A stretch of 44,165 nucleotides of DNA from Saprospiraceae bacterium (GCA_019638385.1 JAHBTW010000028.1:1-44165), one strand, 5' to 3'; numbered from the stretch's first letter, positions 1 through 9,337 are shown. The notes: generated from the sequence alone by a model not told the origin. A program made the numbers and translations.

Positions 1-15
1 ATAAATCGAAACATT

Positions 16-48
16 GGGAGCGCTCCTTCGGGGGCGCTCCCTTTTTTT
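16..48 (+). terminator. Rho-independent terminator of an upstream gene
   Basis: An 11-bp GC-rich stem (16-26 with 31-41, one G-T pair) closes a TTCG tetraloop and is followed by seven T. It ends a rightward transcript whose gene lies before the window. Confidence 0.8.
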
Positions 49-96
49 GTGCTTTCTTATTTGTTCCTCTTGCGCGCCATTGCTTTTTTTAATACC

Positions 97-125
97 TTGC
101 GCGAGTTTTTGTACAATTAAAGTTG
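97..125 (+). promoter_or_regulatory. Possible promoter of the cohesin-protein genes
   Basis: A TTG (97-99) is followed after 18 bp by TAAAGTTG (118-125), one mismatch from the Bacteroidota -7 consensus TAnnTTTG. It lies just upstream of the start at 133. The match is weak. Confidence 0.25.
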
Positions 126-132
126 TAGTCCC

Positions 133-921
133 ATGAAAAAAAAGACAGGAATCTCCTTCCTTGCTCTTGCATTGCTTCTATTTGGGTTCTTTGCAGCAAA
201 GGCTCAAACCTCCACCAGTTTTTCTGCTCCCACTATGACGGTAGAGCCGGATGCTATACTGCTTGCCCATATTCGGGTGACAGGGTTTCAGGGAATAGTC
301 GGCGCGCAATATTCCATGTCCTGGAATCCGGCGGTGCTTCGTTTTCTGGGGGTGGAGAATCTCGCACTCAATTTGAATGCTTCCGAAAATTTCGGCACTT
401 CCGGTACAGAGACAGGAACGCTTACCTTCTCGTGGTATGACCCTTCACTGGCGGGAATGACGCTCACCGATAACAGCATACTCTACTCCATTCGTTTCGA
501 GGCTATCGGCACTCCCGGCAGTTCGACCAATGTCGCTTTTACCAACACGCCTACGGTCAAAGAGGTGGTTGATACGACGTTTGTTCCTATCAATGCCGGG
601 TTCATTGACGGCGCGGTTTCGATTCTCGGTCCTAGTTCGATAGCTGAATATTCCGAAGCTCGCGTACAGGTGGGCGAATGTCTTCCCAACCCGTTTAGAG
701 ACAATGCTTCTTTTTCTGTTCGGCTTAAAGAAGCGGGCAGATTGCATTGGGAAATATTCGATGCAACGGGAAAGAGCATCAGTTCAGAGGAGCGCTGGTT
801 CGGCGCGGGAGAGCACATCGTACCGGTAAAGGCATACCTGATGGATACGCCCGGTTCTTATTTTTGTCGATTTAGCTTTAACAATGGCACTGTTATCAGT
901 CGAAGGCTGATTAAGCAATAG
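133..921 (+). CDS. Secreted cohesin-domain protein with T9SS sorting domain
   Basis: The 262-residue protein starts with a clear signal peptide (MKKK, a hydrophobic stretch, then AKAQ at about residue 25). Residues 30-165 resemble a cohesin-type beta-sandwich: the pattern of a G-A-Q-Y-S-M-S-W-N strand, then an NFG and an SWYDP segment, recurs in the cohesin modules of the next gene. The last 85 residues (from about 180) form a T9SS type A sorting domain, with a PNPF motif early and a terminal basic RRLIKQ. It is therefore probably exported by the Sec system and then by the T9SS to the cell surface. It lies 33 bp upstream of a large cohesin adhesin and looks like a one-module paralogue of it. 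Its binding partner is unknown; no dockerin was recognised nearby. Confidence 0.8.
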   Translation: MKKKTGISFLALALLLFGFFAAKAQTSTSFSAPTMTVEPDAILLAHIRVTGFQGIVGAQYSMSWNPAVLRFLGVENLALNLNASENFGTSGTETGTLTFSWYDPSLAGMTLTDNSILYSIRFEAIGTPGSSTNVAFTNTPTVKEVVDTTFVPINAGFIDGAVSILGPSSIAEYSEARVQVGECLPNPFRDNASFSVRLKEAGRLHWEIFDATGKSISSEERWFGAGEHIVPVKAYLMDTPGSYFCRFSFNNGTVISRRLIKQ

Positions 922-954
922 CGTTTTTTTTATCACATCCCAAATTCCGACACA

Positions 955-2208
955 ATGATTAGGTTTTTTACCTGCCTTTCCGCAGCGATGCTGTTGTTTT
1001 CTGCAACAGCCTTCGCTCAACAACCGACTTTTACGGTTTCCCCACAAAGCGTGAATGCTACGGTTGACCAGCAGTTCTCTGTGAATGTGACGGTGAGTAA
1101 TTTTTCCAATATTGCCAGTATGCAGTTTTCCATGGAATGGAATGCATCGGTGATTGAATTTCTCTCCGTTTCCAACATCAACAGCGCTGTTGTCCCCGGT
1201 TTCAATGCGAGTTCTTTCGGGCTGCCCGGAACCGGTAGTATTCCTGCGGGACGTTTATCCGTCTCGTGGTTCAATGATACCTTTACAGGGATCAATTTAC
1301 CCAACGGTACAATCTTGTACACGTTGAATTTTCGAGCCGCTGCAGCGGGCACGTCAAATATTGCGTTCGGAGGTATGCCTACTTCGATTGAGATTCTCAA
1401 TGGAATGTTCACAAATGTAGGCCTGAATCCTCAAAATGGAACGGTAACTGTGACGGGCGGCGGAGGTGGCAACCCCACAGATGATTTCACGTTGACGATT
1501 GCGAGTGCGAGCAATGTGATGAACGGGCAGCAGGTATGCCTCAACGTGACAGCGCAGAATTTCACCAACATCATCGGGATGCAGTTTTCGATCAACTACA
1601 ATCCGGCGATGTTGCAGTATGTCTCTGTGGGTAATTTCAACCTGCAAGGGCTTGCCGCGAGCAACTTCGGGGTTCCCGGCGCGGGCGGCACGAGTCCCGG
1701 CACGATAACGCTTTCGTGGACAGACCCCGACCTGGGCGGCGAGACGCTGGCTAACGGAGCAACGGTGTTCCAATTGTGCTTTACGGCGCTGACGGGAAGC
1801 GGCTCCACACAAGTGACCTTCGGCAACACGCCTACGGCGATAGAAATCATCAATTCCGCAGGACGAGACGGTTCCGTTCAACAGCGTGCCGGGCACAGTG
1901 AGTTTTGCCGGCGGTGGCGGTGGCGGCAACCCGACTGGTTTCACGTTGACGATTGCGAGTGCGAGCAATGTGATGAACGGGCAGCAGGTGTGCCTCAACG
2001 TAACGGCGCAGAATTTCACCAACATCATCGGGATGCAGTTTTCGATCAACTACAACCCGGCGATGTTGCAGTTCACATCGGTAACGATCTTAATCTTCAG
2101 GGTCTTGCCGCGAGCAATTTTGGGGTTCCCGGCGCGGGCGGCACGAGTCCCGGCACCATCACGCTCTCCTGGACAGACCCCGATCACGGGTGGAGAGACG
2201 CTGGCTAA
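955..2208 (+). CDS. 5' part of a giant cohesin/SprB-repeat T9SS adhesin (frame lost near 1857)
   Basis: This is the start of one gene that should run from 955 to 7713. A signal peptide (residues 1-22, ending AFAQ) is followed by cohesin module 1 (about 1030-1460) and module 2 (1485-1855), both in good frame. At about 1857 an extra C, relative to sister repeats, shifts the frame and the rest reads as low-quality sequence. The same frame becomes meaningful again for about 35 codons near 2085-2190, because a compensating pair of indels lies there. The gene carries on in other frames and recovers a stable frame at 3325. I treat 955-7713 as one locus, broken either in the cell or by consensus errors in the repeats. 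Confidence 0.6.
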   Translation: MIRFFTCLSAAMLLFSATAFAQQPTFTVSPQSVNATVDQQFSVNVTVSNFSNIASMQFSMEWNASVIEFLSVSNINSAVVPGFNASSFGLPGTGSIPAGRLSVSWFNDTFTGINLPNGTILYTLNFRAAAAGTSNIAFGGMPTSIEILNGMFTNVGLNPQNGTVTVTGGGGGNPTDDFTLTIASASNVMNGQQVCLNVTAQNFTNIIGMQFSINYNPAMLQYVSVGNFNLQGLAASNFGVPGAGGTSPGTITLSWTDPDLGGETLANGATVFQLCFTALTGSGSTQVTFGNTPTAIEIINSAGRDGSVQQRAGHSEFCRRWRWRQPDWFHVDDCECEQCDERAAGVPQRNGAEFHQHHRDAVFDQLQPGDVAVHIGNDLNLQGLAASNFGVPGAGGTSPGTITLSWTDPDHGWRDAG

Positions 2209-3735
2209 CGGAGCAACGGTGTTCCAATTATGCTTTACAGCGCTGACGGGAACCGGCTCCACACAAGTGACCTTCGGCAACACGCCTACGGCGATAGAAA
2301 TCATCAATTCGCAGGACGAGACGGTTCCGTTCAACAGCGTGCCGGGCACAGTGAGTTTTGCCGGGCGGTGGCGGTGGCGGCAACCCGACTGGTTTCACGT
2401 TGACGATTGCGAGTGCGAGCAATGTGATGAACGGGCAGCAGGTGTGCTCAACGTAACGGCGCAGAATTTCACCAACATCATCGGGATGCAGTTTTCATCA
2501 ACTACAATCCGGCGATGTTGCAGTATATCTCTGTGGGTAATTTCAACCTGCAAGGGCTTGCCGCGAGCAACTTTTGGGGTTCCCGGCGGTGGCGGCACCA
2601 ATCCCGGCACGATAACGCTTTCGTGGACAGACCCCGATTTGGGCGGCGAGACGCTGGCTAACGGCGCAACGGTGTTCCCGAATTGTGCTTACGGCGCTGA
2701 CGGGAAGCGGCTCCACACGTGACCTTCGGCAACACGCCCACGGCGATAGAGATTATCAATTCGCAGGACGAGACGGTTCCGTTCAACAGCGTACCGGGTA
2801 CGGTGACTTTCGGCGGTGGCGGTGGCGGCAACCCGACTGGTTTCACGTTGACGATTGCGAGCGCGAGCAATGTGATGAATGGCCAGCAAGTGTGTCTGAA
2901 CGTGACAGCGCAAAAATTTCAACAGCATCATCGGGATGCAGTTTTCGATCAACTACAACCCGGCGATGTTGCAGTATGTCTCTGTGGGTAATTTCAACCT
3001 GCAAGGGCTTGCCGCAGAGCAATTTCGGGGTTCCCGGCGCCGGCGGAACGAGTCCCGGCACGATAACGCTCTCCTGGACAGACCCCGACCTGGGCGGCGA
3101 GACGCTGGCTAACGAGCAACGGTGTTCCAATTATGCTTTACAGCGCTGACGGGAAGCGGCTCCACACAAGTGACCTTCGGCAACACGCCTACGGCGATAG
3201 AGATTATCAATTCGCAGGACGAGACGGTTCCGTTCAACAGCGTACCGGGTACGGTGACTTTCGGCGGTGGCGGTGGCGGCAACCCGACTGGTTTCACGTT
3301 GACGATTGCGAGCGCGAGCAATGGATGAATGGCCAAAGTGCGTGCCTCAACGTGACGGCGCAAAATTTCACCAACATCATCGGGATGCAATTTACCATCA
3401 ACTACAACCCGGCGATGTTGCAGTTTGTATCAGTGGGCAACTTCAACTTAGAGGGCCTTGTGGCGAGCAACTTCGGCGTTCCCGGGGCAGGCGGCACGAG
3501 TCCCGGCACGATAACGCTTTCGTGGACAGACCCCGACTTGGGCGGCGAGACGCTGGCTAACGGAGCAACGGTGTTCCAATTATGCTTTACAGCGCTGACG
3601 GGAACCGGCTCCACACAAGTGACCTTCGGCAACACGCCCACGGCGATAGAGATTATCAATTCGCAGGACGAGACGGTTCCGTTCAACAGCGTACCGGGCA
3701 CGGTGACGTTTGGCGCGGCGCCTCCCGGTTCCTCT
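1485..3735 (+). repeat. Five near-identical cohesin repeats of about 450 bp
   Basis: Equivalent positions of the unit (the TTTCACGTTGACGATTGCGA start) fall at 1485, 1939, 2393, 2841 and 3292, giving spacings of 454, 454, 448 and 451 bp. Each unit encodes one cohesin-like module of about 150 residues plus a Gly-rich linker. Modules 1, 7 and 8 of the same protein are diverged and have no indels; these five are nearly identical and contain about a dozen small insertions or deletions. Confidence 0.85.
1886..3132 (+). pseudogene. Frameshifted middle of the cohesin adhesin
   Basis: This part belongs to the 955-7713 gene. Cohesin modules 3 to 5 are readable only by changing frame repeatedly. Compared with sister units there is an extra G near 2364, a missing C near 2445, a missing G near 2497, extra bases near 2575 and 2687, a missing AA near 2718, extra bases near 2912 and 3015, and a missing G near 3113. 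No single frame encodes more than about 150 sensible residues. If the indels are real, the product ends after module 2; if they are consensus errors, the protein is one chain of about 2250 residues. Confidence 0.6.
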
Positions 3736-6700
3736 ATAAGCCTGGCGATTTCGAGCGCCAATAATGTGATTCAAGGCCAGCAAGTATGCCTGAACGTAAC
3801 GGCTACGGATTTCACAAATGTCAATTCGCTTCAATTCAGCATCAACTACAATTCTTCCATGCTGCAGTTTGCGTCGGTAGGAGGTTTTAACCTTCCGGGA
3901 TTGACGGTGAGCAATTTCAACACGGCTACGCCCGGCGTAATTACCATGACCTGGACCAATGCCAACGGGCAAACGGTGGCCAACGGCGGCGCCTTGTTTC
4001 AGCTATGCTTTACAGCCACGGGAAGTGCGGGTTCCACGATGGTAACGTTCGGCAATACGCCGACCATGATAGCCGCCACCAATGCAGGCGGTCAGACGCT
4101 GACGGTGAACACTTCGCCGGGTACGGTGAGTTTCGGTATGCTCACCGGCTTCCATCTGATCATCGGGAGTGCGAACAATGTGATGAACGGTCAGCAGGTA
4201 TGCCTGAATGTGACGACGGCCAACTTCAATAACATCATCGGGATGCAGTTTACGATCAATTACAACCCGGCGATGTTGCAGTTTGTGTCGGTAGGCGCCT
4301 TCAACCTTCAGGGGCTTACGGTGAGCAACTTCGGAACGCCCGGACCAGGGGGAACTAACCCAGGCACCATCACTTTTTCCTGGACGGATCCCGACCTCGG
4401 AGGAGAGACTCTGGGGAACGGTACGCCTATATTTCAATTGTGCTTCACCGCATTGGTGGGGAGCGGCTCCACACAACTGACCTTCGGCAATACGCCGACC
4501 GCCATAGAGATCATCAATGCGCAGAGCCAAACGGTACCGTTTAACAGCATACCCGGCACGGTAGTTTTCGGAACGACTGTTCCCATTGATCCGCCTGTCA
4601 TTACCTCTCCGGCGAACATTACGAATGTTGCTTGTTTCGGTGCTTCTACCGGCGCTATCAATATCACCGTGCAGGGCGGGTCGGGCAATTATAGTTACAT
4701 CTGGAGCCATCAGGGCGCTACAACGCAAGATCTCAGCGGCATTCCGGCGGGCACCTATTCGGTTGCCGTCACCGACACGGGATCGGGGCTTACGACGAGC
4801 GGTTCCTTTACCGTTACGCAGCCGGCCATGGCGTTGTCGGTTATTGCACTGCCGACGCATGTCTCTTGTGCAGGCGGAACAAACGGGGAGATCAACCTCA
4901 TCGTGACCGGTGGAACCGGCGCTTATAGCTACAACTGGAGCGGCAGTTTGCCGGATGGAAGTCCCAGCCAAACAGGGCTTGCGGCCGGCACTTATTCTGT
5001 TACCGTTTCGGATGCGAACGGTTGTATGACATCGCAAACGGTGACCATCAACCAACCGACAGGCGCCGCATTGAATGTGACCAGTCAGGTACAACCGGTT
5101 GTATGCGCCGGCGCCTCTACGGGGTCCATAACACTCAACATCACAGGTGGTACTCCTCAATACAGCATCAACTGGTGCTGCGGATTGCCGGCCAACCAAA
5201 CAACCGTCTCTAATCTTGCTGCCGGAGCCTACACGGTAACGGTAACGGATAACAACGGCTGTACGGCCAACCGCACGATCAATGTCGGCTCGAACCCGCC
5301 TTTGATGCTCACTTCCATCACACCTGTAAACATTAACAACGGCAACGACGGCGCCATCAACATCACCGTTATCGGCGGGATGCCGGGATATACGTTCAAC
5401 TGGTCCGGCCCTCCGGGTTTCGGCGGTTCCAGCCAGCCCAACTTAACGGGGTTGAATATTCCGGGGCAGTATTGCATCACTGTGACCGACAACAGCAATT
5501 GTACGGCGACCGGTTGTGTGCAATTGCTGGAGCGCCTGCGTTTCACTAATATCCAAATAACGCGCACCTGCAGCGGCGCTTCTACCGGCGCAATTGACAT
5601 TTCGGTGCAGGGCGGAACCCCTCCTTATACTTATGCCTGGACGCCGGGAGGCAGCACCAATCAGGACTTGACCAATATTCCCGGTGGAACGTACAATGTT
5701 GTAGTGACGGATAATGCCGGAGAGCAATTGACCGGAAGTTTTGTGGTAGATAATCACCCGGCCATTGTGGCTACCGGTACGGTTGTGAATGCAAGCGGCA
5801 ACATTACGAATACCAACGGTTCTGTGACGCTCAATCTCAGCGGCGGCACGCCGGGCTTTACCGTAACCTGGGCGCCCGGCGGCGCTACAGGCCCTGTGCT
5901 GAACAACGTACCGACCGGGCAGTACTGCGCCACCATTGTTGATATGGCCAATTGCTCCATAGAGCAGTGCTTTACCGTCGGATTCAACCCCGGGCCGCTG
6001 ACGGTGGTGGATACCCAGACAACGAATGTAACCTGCCCGGGCGATAACGATGGCAGCCTTACGCTCACCCTTGACGGCGGCTTGCCTCCATTTACGGTAG
6101 TGTTCAGTGATGGAAACACCCAAACGGTATCCGGTATCACGGTGAGCCGCAGCAATCTTCCGGCCGGCATGCTTTCCTACACCATCACCGATGCGGCGGG
6201 TACGGTGATAACCGGCTCCGTTAACATTACGGTTTCTACCGTAGTGTCCACTACGGATGTTATAGTCGTTCACGATACGGAGGAGCCGGGTTGTATCGGT
6301 TCTGTTACGCTGGTACTCACGGGCGGCGTTACGCCGTATATGGTTCAATGGAACACGCCCAATACCGGCGGCCCGCAGATCAACAACCTCTGTGCGGGGT
6401 CGTTCATCCCCACCGTAACCGATGCCAACGGCTGTGTGTATGTGCTTCCGGCTATTGTGGTCAATACGTTCGGCCTTTCGGCGAATACGACCGCTACGGA
6501 CTGCCCGGAGGATGAAACCGGCGCCATTGACCTCGTGGTCAGCGGCGGTAGCACCCCCTATACTTATGAGTGGCGCAATGCAGCAGGCATGGTTGTTTCA
6601 AATGACGAAGATCTCGGCGATGTACCTCCGGGTACTTACACTGTCCGCGTTACCGAGGCTTCGGGCAATGAATTAGTGCGCAACTATACCATAGGATCGG

Positions 6701-7713
6701 TATCATCTTTGGCACTTGATGTGGATGTATTATCCAACTTCAATGGTTTTGATGTGAGTTGCCACAATGCGAGCAACGGACAGATGGAAGCCACTGCTTT
6801 CAACGGGCAGGGCAATTACACCTACGAATGGCGGCTCAACGGCAATGTGGTCGGTGGCGCCAATGCAACGCTCAGCAATGCCGCTCCCGGCGAATATCAG
6901 GTGCGGGTGACCGATGAGCTGGGTTGTACGTCAACGGAAACGCTCACGCTTACTGCCCCGCAAGCCGTAACGGTGGTGGCCAATGCGATTGCGCCGAGTT
7001 GTGTGGGCGGCAATGACGGGCAACTCCTTGCTGCTGCGAGCGGCGGGGTGTTCAGCTTGCCTTATACTTACGAATGGAGCAACGGCGGCTTTGGGCCGCG
7101 CATCACCTTCCTGCGCTCCGGAAGCTACACCGTATCGGTATCGGATGTGAACAATTGCAGCACCACGGCTACGTTCACGGTAGCCGAGCCGGCGCCGATA
7201 GAGGTGACCGTAAATGCTACGCCGGCCACAGAAGGCTGTAACGGTTCGATACTGGCGGTGGTTTCGGGAGGAACAGCGCCCTATACCTTTAACTGGTCCA
7301 CGGGACAAACGACTACCGATCCTTTCCTGACCGGCTTGTGCCCCGGCGATTACTTCGTAATGGTAACCGATAGCAGAGGATGCCGTCCCAATCCCAACCT
7401 GGCTTCCGGTAATGTACGCGACCGAAGAACGCCCTGTTTCGATATGCGGGTAGTGATCACGCCGGATGGCGACGGGTTGAATGAAGAATTCCTCATCAGT
7501 TGCATCGAAGAATTCAGAGAGAACCGCCTGGAAATCTACAACCGCTGGGGACAATTGGTCTTTGAGATGGACGGCTACGACAATACCTGGAGAGGTACCA
7601 CGCGCAACGGATCCGAACTGCCCGACGGGCCGTACTATTTCGTGTTTGAATATACCGATATTGACGGTGTGCGGCAGCAATTGAAAGGCTCCATCACTGT
7701 TTTACGCCAATAA
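3133..7713 (+). CDS. 3' part of the giant adhesin: cohesin modules, SprB repeats, T9SS C-terminal domain
   Basis: The frame is open from 3133, but sensible sequence starts only at about 3325 (MNGQSACLNVTAQNF). It encodes cohesin modules 6 to 8 (to about 4575), then about twelve SprB-type modules of about 75-80 residues (4590-7390). These carry the recurring pattern GG.P.Y...W, a glycine-rich turn, GTY.V.VTD..GC. The last 90 residues (7438-7710) are a gliding-motility-associated C-terminal domain (CHU_C, type B sorting), with the features TPDGDGLNEEF, YNRWGQLVFE and DGPYYFVF. The family is exported by the T9SS and held at the cell surface; SprB itself is the gliding adhesin of Flavobacterium. 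The neighbouring PorP/SprF gene fits the usual pairing of such cargo with an SprF-like protein. Confidence 0.75.
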   Translation: MLYSADGKRLHTSDLRQHAYGDRDYQFAGRDGSVQQRTGYGDFRRWRWRQPDWFHVDDCEREQWMNGQSACLNVTAQNFTNIIGMQFTINYNPAMLQFVSVGNFNLEGLVASNFGVPGAGGTSPGTITLSWTDPDLGGETLANGATVFQLCFTALTGTGSTQVTFGNTPTAIEIINSQDETVPFNSVPGTVTFGAAPPGSSISLAISSANNVIQGQQVCLNVTATDFTNVNSLQFSINYNSSMLQFASVGGFNLPGLTVSNFNTATPGVITMTWTNANGQTVANGGALFQLCFTATGSAGSTMVTFGNTPTMIAATNAGGQTLTVNTSPGTVSFGMLTGFHLIIGSANNVMNGQQVCLNVTTANFNNIIGMQFTINYNPAMLQFVSVGAFNLQGLTVSNFGTPGPGGTNPGTITFSWTDPDLGGETLGNGTPIFQLCFTALVGSGSTQLTFGNTPTAIEIINAQSQTVPFNSIPGTVVFGTTVPIDPPVITSPANITNVACFGASTGAINITVQGGSGNYSYIWSHQGATTQDLSGIPAGTYSVAVTDTGSGLTTSGSFTVTQPAMALSVIALPTHVSCAGGTNGEINLIVTGGTGAYSYNWSGSLPDGSPSQTGLAAGTYSVTVSDANGCMTSQTVTINQPTGAALNVTSQVQPVVCAGASTGSITLNITGGTPQYSINWCCGLPANQTTVSNLAAGAYTVTVTDNNGCTANRTINVGSNPPLMLTSITPVNINNGNDGAINITVIGGMPGYTFNWSGPPGFGGSSQPNLTGLNIPGQYCITVTDNSNCTATGCVQLLERLRFTNIQITRTCSGASTGAIDISVQGGTPPYTYAWTPGGSTNQDLTNIPGGTYNVVVTDNAGEQLTGSFVVDNHPAIVATGTVVNASGNITNTNGSVTLNLSGGTPGFTVTWAPGGATGPVLNNVPTGQYCATIVDMANCSIEQCFTVGFNPGPLTVVDTQTTNVTCPGDNDGSLTLTLDGGLPPFTVVFSDGNTQTVSGITVSRSNLPAGMLSYTITDAAGTVITGSVNITVSTVVSTTDVIVVHDTEEPGCIGSVTLVLTGGVTPYMVQWNTPNTGGPQINNLCAGSFIPTVTDANGCVYVLPAIVVNTFGLSANTTATDCPEDETGAIDLVVSGGSTPYTYEWRNAAGMVVSNDEDLGDVPPGTYTVRVTEASGNELVRNYTIGSVSSLALDVDVLSNFNGFDVSCHNASNGQMEATAFNGQGNYTYEWRLNGNVVGGANATLSNAAPGEYQVRVTDELGCTSTETLTLTAPQAVTVVANAIAPSCVGGNDGQLLAAASGGVFSLPYTYEWSNGGFGPRITFLRSGSYTVSVSDVNNCSTTATFTVAEPAPIEVTVNATPATEGCNGSILAVVSGGTAPYTFNWSTGQTTTDPFLTGLCPGDYFVMVTDSRGCRPNPNLASGNVRDRRTPCFDMRVVITPDGDGLNEEFLISCIEEFRENRLEIYNRWGQLVFEMDGYDNTWRGTTRNGSELPDGPYYFVFEYTDIDGVRQQLKGSITVLRQ

Positions 7714-7726
7714 TAACAACCGTATA

Positions 7727-7755
7727 GCAGGCGGCGCAGCAGCCGTGCCGCCTGC
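7727..7755 (+). terminator. Intergenic hairpin between adhesin and porP-like gene
   Basis: A perfect 9-bp GC stem (7727-7735 with 7747-7755) lies in the 91-bp gap. No T tract follows, so it may reduce read-through or stabilise the mRNA rather than terminate fully. Confidence 0.35.
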
Positions 7756-7804
7756 CTTCCTCTCAAAAACCTGATTTCATAACCATCAACCGATTCTCAA
7801 CCAC

Positions 7805-8725
7805 ATGAAAAAATTAATTTTACTCGCCATACTGACAGCCGCTATGGTCCGGCTGAGCGCTCAGGATCAGGCCATCTTTTCTCACTACAACATCAACCCG
7901 GTGTTGATACATCCCGCCGCAGCGGGCTTCAATGAGCAGTATCAAGTGCTCTTCAATGCCCGTATGCAATGGACCGGTTTTCCGGATGCTCCCCAAACCT
8001 TCATGGCGCAATACAACGGTCCGCTGGGCCGGAGTTTCGGCGTAGGTCTGGGCGTTTTGACCGAATCGGCGGCACAACTCCAACGCGTGCGCGCTCAATT
8101 GAACTATGCGTTCCGCTTTCAAATTCAGGACGACTGGAACCTGGCGGCAGGATTCGCTACCGAATTGCACCAAATACGCCTCACCAACGACGTGGCAAGC
8201 GGCCCCTTTGTGGACCTCGGCGACCGCATCATCAATGCCAATATGGACGGCGTCCGGTTTTTGGATGCTTCCGTAGGCATTTACGGCACCTTCCGGGAAA
8301 ACACATTCGGTGGGGTATCATTCACCAATCTGGCGCGCTCCCGGTTAGAAAACATCGGAAGTACTAACGAACGGGAATCTCCCTTCAGCTACTATGTGTT
8401 TTTGCTCGGCCATCGCTTCGAAGTGGAGGACCTCAACTTTACACTCGAACCCTCTATGATGGTACGGCAGATTCGCGACGTACCTTTTCAGATGGATGTG
8501 AACCTGAAAGCAGGCTTCTTGGACGACCAATTGGTAGCAGGGCTATCGTACCGTTCCTTGGGCAGCCTGGGGGTTTTGTTGGGCACACAGGTATCTACGT
8601 TCAACATATATTACTCATACGATGTTTCATTTCAGCGCTTCCAACAATACAACGGGGGCGCCCACGAGGTGACGGTGGCCTTGAATTTCAAAAACAAAAA
8701 CAATCCTGCCAACAGGAGATACTAA
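7805..8725 (+). CDS. PorP/SprF family type IX secretion outer-membrane protein
   Basis: The 306-residue protein has a signal peptide (to about residue 19, LSAQ) followed by the family opening QDQAIFSHYNINPVLIHPAAAG. The remainder is a series of amphipathic beta strands typical of a small outer-membrane barrel, rich in Gly, aromatic residues and alternating polar positions. In Bacteroidota, PorP/SprF proteins work with the T9SS; SprF is needed for surface exposure of the adhesin SprB and is encoded just downstream of it. Here the gene follows a SprB-repeat protein with a type B sorting domain after 91 bp, so it is probably the dedicated partner for that adhesin. A strong terminator follows directly. 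Confidence 0.9.
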   Translation: MKKLILLAILTAAMVRLSAQDQAIFSHYNINPVLIHPAAAGFNEQYQVLFNARMQWTGFPDAPQTFMAQYNGPLGRSFGVGLGVLTESAAQLQRVRAQLNYAFRFQIQDDWNLAAGFATELHQIRLTNDVASGPFVDLGDRIINANMDGVRFLDASVGIYGTFRENTFGGVSFTNLARSRLENIGSTNERESPFSYYVFLLGHRFEVEDLNFTLEPSMMVRQIRDVPFQMDVNLKAGFLDDQLVAGLSYRSLGSLGVLLGTQVSTFNIYYSYDVSFQRFQQYNGGAHEVTVALNFKNKNNPANRRY

Positions 8726-8760
8726 ACACAAAGAATTTTTTAATATCGGTTTTTGGGATA

Positions 8761-8797
8761 GCCTCTCTCTGCTTCGGTGGAGAGGGGCGTTTTTTTG
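8761..8797 (+). terminator. Terminator of the porP-like gene
   Basis: A 9-bp stem (8761-8769 with 8780-8788, one G-T pair) is followed by TTTTTTT. The preceding bases, ATCGGTTTTTGGGAT at about 8745-8759, and the 5' arm recur almost unchanged at the terminator at 9157. Confidence 0.8.
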
Positions 8798-8849
8798 TAG
8801 TAGAGCAGACAGGAACAAGCTCTTATAAAAAAAGATACGGGTGAAGTAC

Positions 8850-8881
8850 TTGCGGCGGATATAGTTTTTTACTTAACTTTG
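8850..8881 (+). promoter_or_regulatory. Bacteroidota-type promoter in a gene-free stretch
   Basis: A TTG (8850-8852) is followed after 21 bp by TAACTTTG (8874-8881), a full match to TAnnTTTG. No convincing reading frame follows, so it may drive a non-coding RNA ending at the terminator near 9190. Confidence 0.45.
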
Positions 8882-8887
8882 TGCTTC

Positions 8888-9191
8888 TACTACAACCAAG
8901 ACAAAAAACGGCGCTTCGGCGCACTTCCTCAACAGCTTTGAGAGGCTCTCTTCACCAAATGTCCATGCTATTGCATGCCGGCGTTTGATTTCCATTTTTT
9001 TATTGGAGTCCCACTGTTTTTTCTATAACAGGAAAAGGAAAAGACAGGTATCTGCCGGCGCATCGGTTTAGAATTTGCATTTATTTAGGCGATTGGATTG
9101 TATGTAATTTCGCAAAGACCGCTTCTAAGCGCAAGTTTAAATCGGTTTTTGGGATGGCCTCTCTCTCGGTAACGAGAGGGGGGCTTTTTTT
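8888..9191 (+). ncRNA. Candidate small RNA of about 300 nt
   Basis: The segment lies between a good promoter-like site (8850-8881) and a strong terminator (9157-9193) and shows no sensible coding frame. I see no match to tmRNA, RNase P RNA or SRP RNA hallmarks. It could also be a leader or remnant sequence. The call rests only on its flanks. Confidence 0.3.
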
Positions 9192-9193
9192 TT
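9157..9193 (+). terminator. Strong terminator with GTAA tetraloop
   Basis: A 12-bp stem (9157-9168 with 9173-9184, two G-T pairs) closes a GTAA loop and is followed by nine T. With the 15 bases before it, it is a near copy of the terminator at 8761. Confidence 0.8.
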
Positions 9194-9288
9194 GGCACGG
9201 TTTTTTGTATTACCATAAAGTGTGATACAGAAGGGCCTGCTTTTAAGGACTGTTGACAACACTATGAGACTGCTGAGCAAAAAGGAGA

Positions 9289-9337
9289 TTTTCAGATGAC
9301 ACCTTCCCACCCTGCGCGGTTAGATGTCACCTGAAAA
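9289..9337. repeat. Solitary REP-like hairpin of the RAYT family
   Basis: The ends TTTTCAGATGACACCTTCC and GTTAGATGTCACCTGAAAA match the second hairpin of each pair flanking the transposase gene at 14528 (compare 15300-15351). It is a third, distant copy, without the partner hairpin. Confidence 0.7.

Noticed and set aside
4003..6348. Long minus-strand open frames opposite the SprB repeats
   Set aside because: The plus strand encodes regular SprB modules; the opposite frames are arginine- and histidine-rich without domains.
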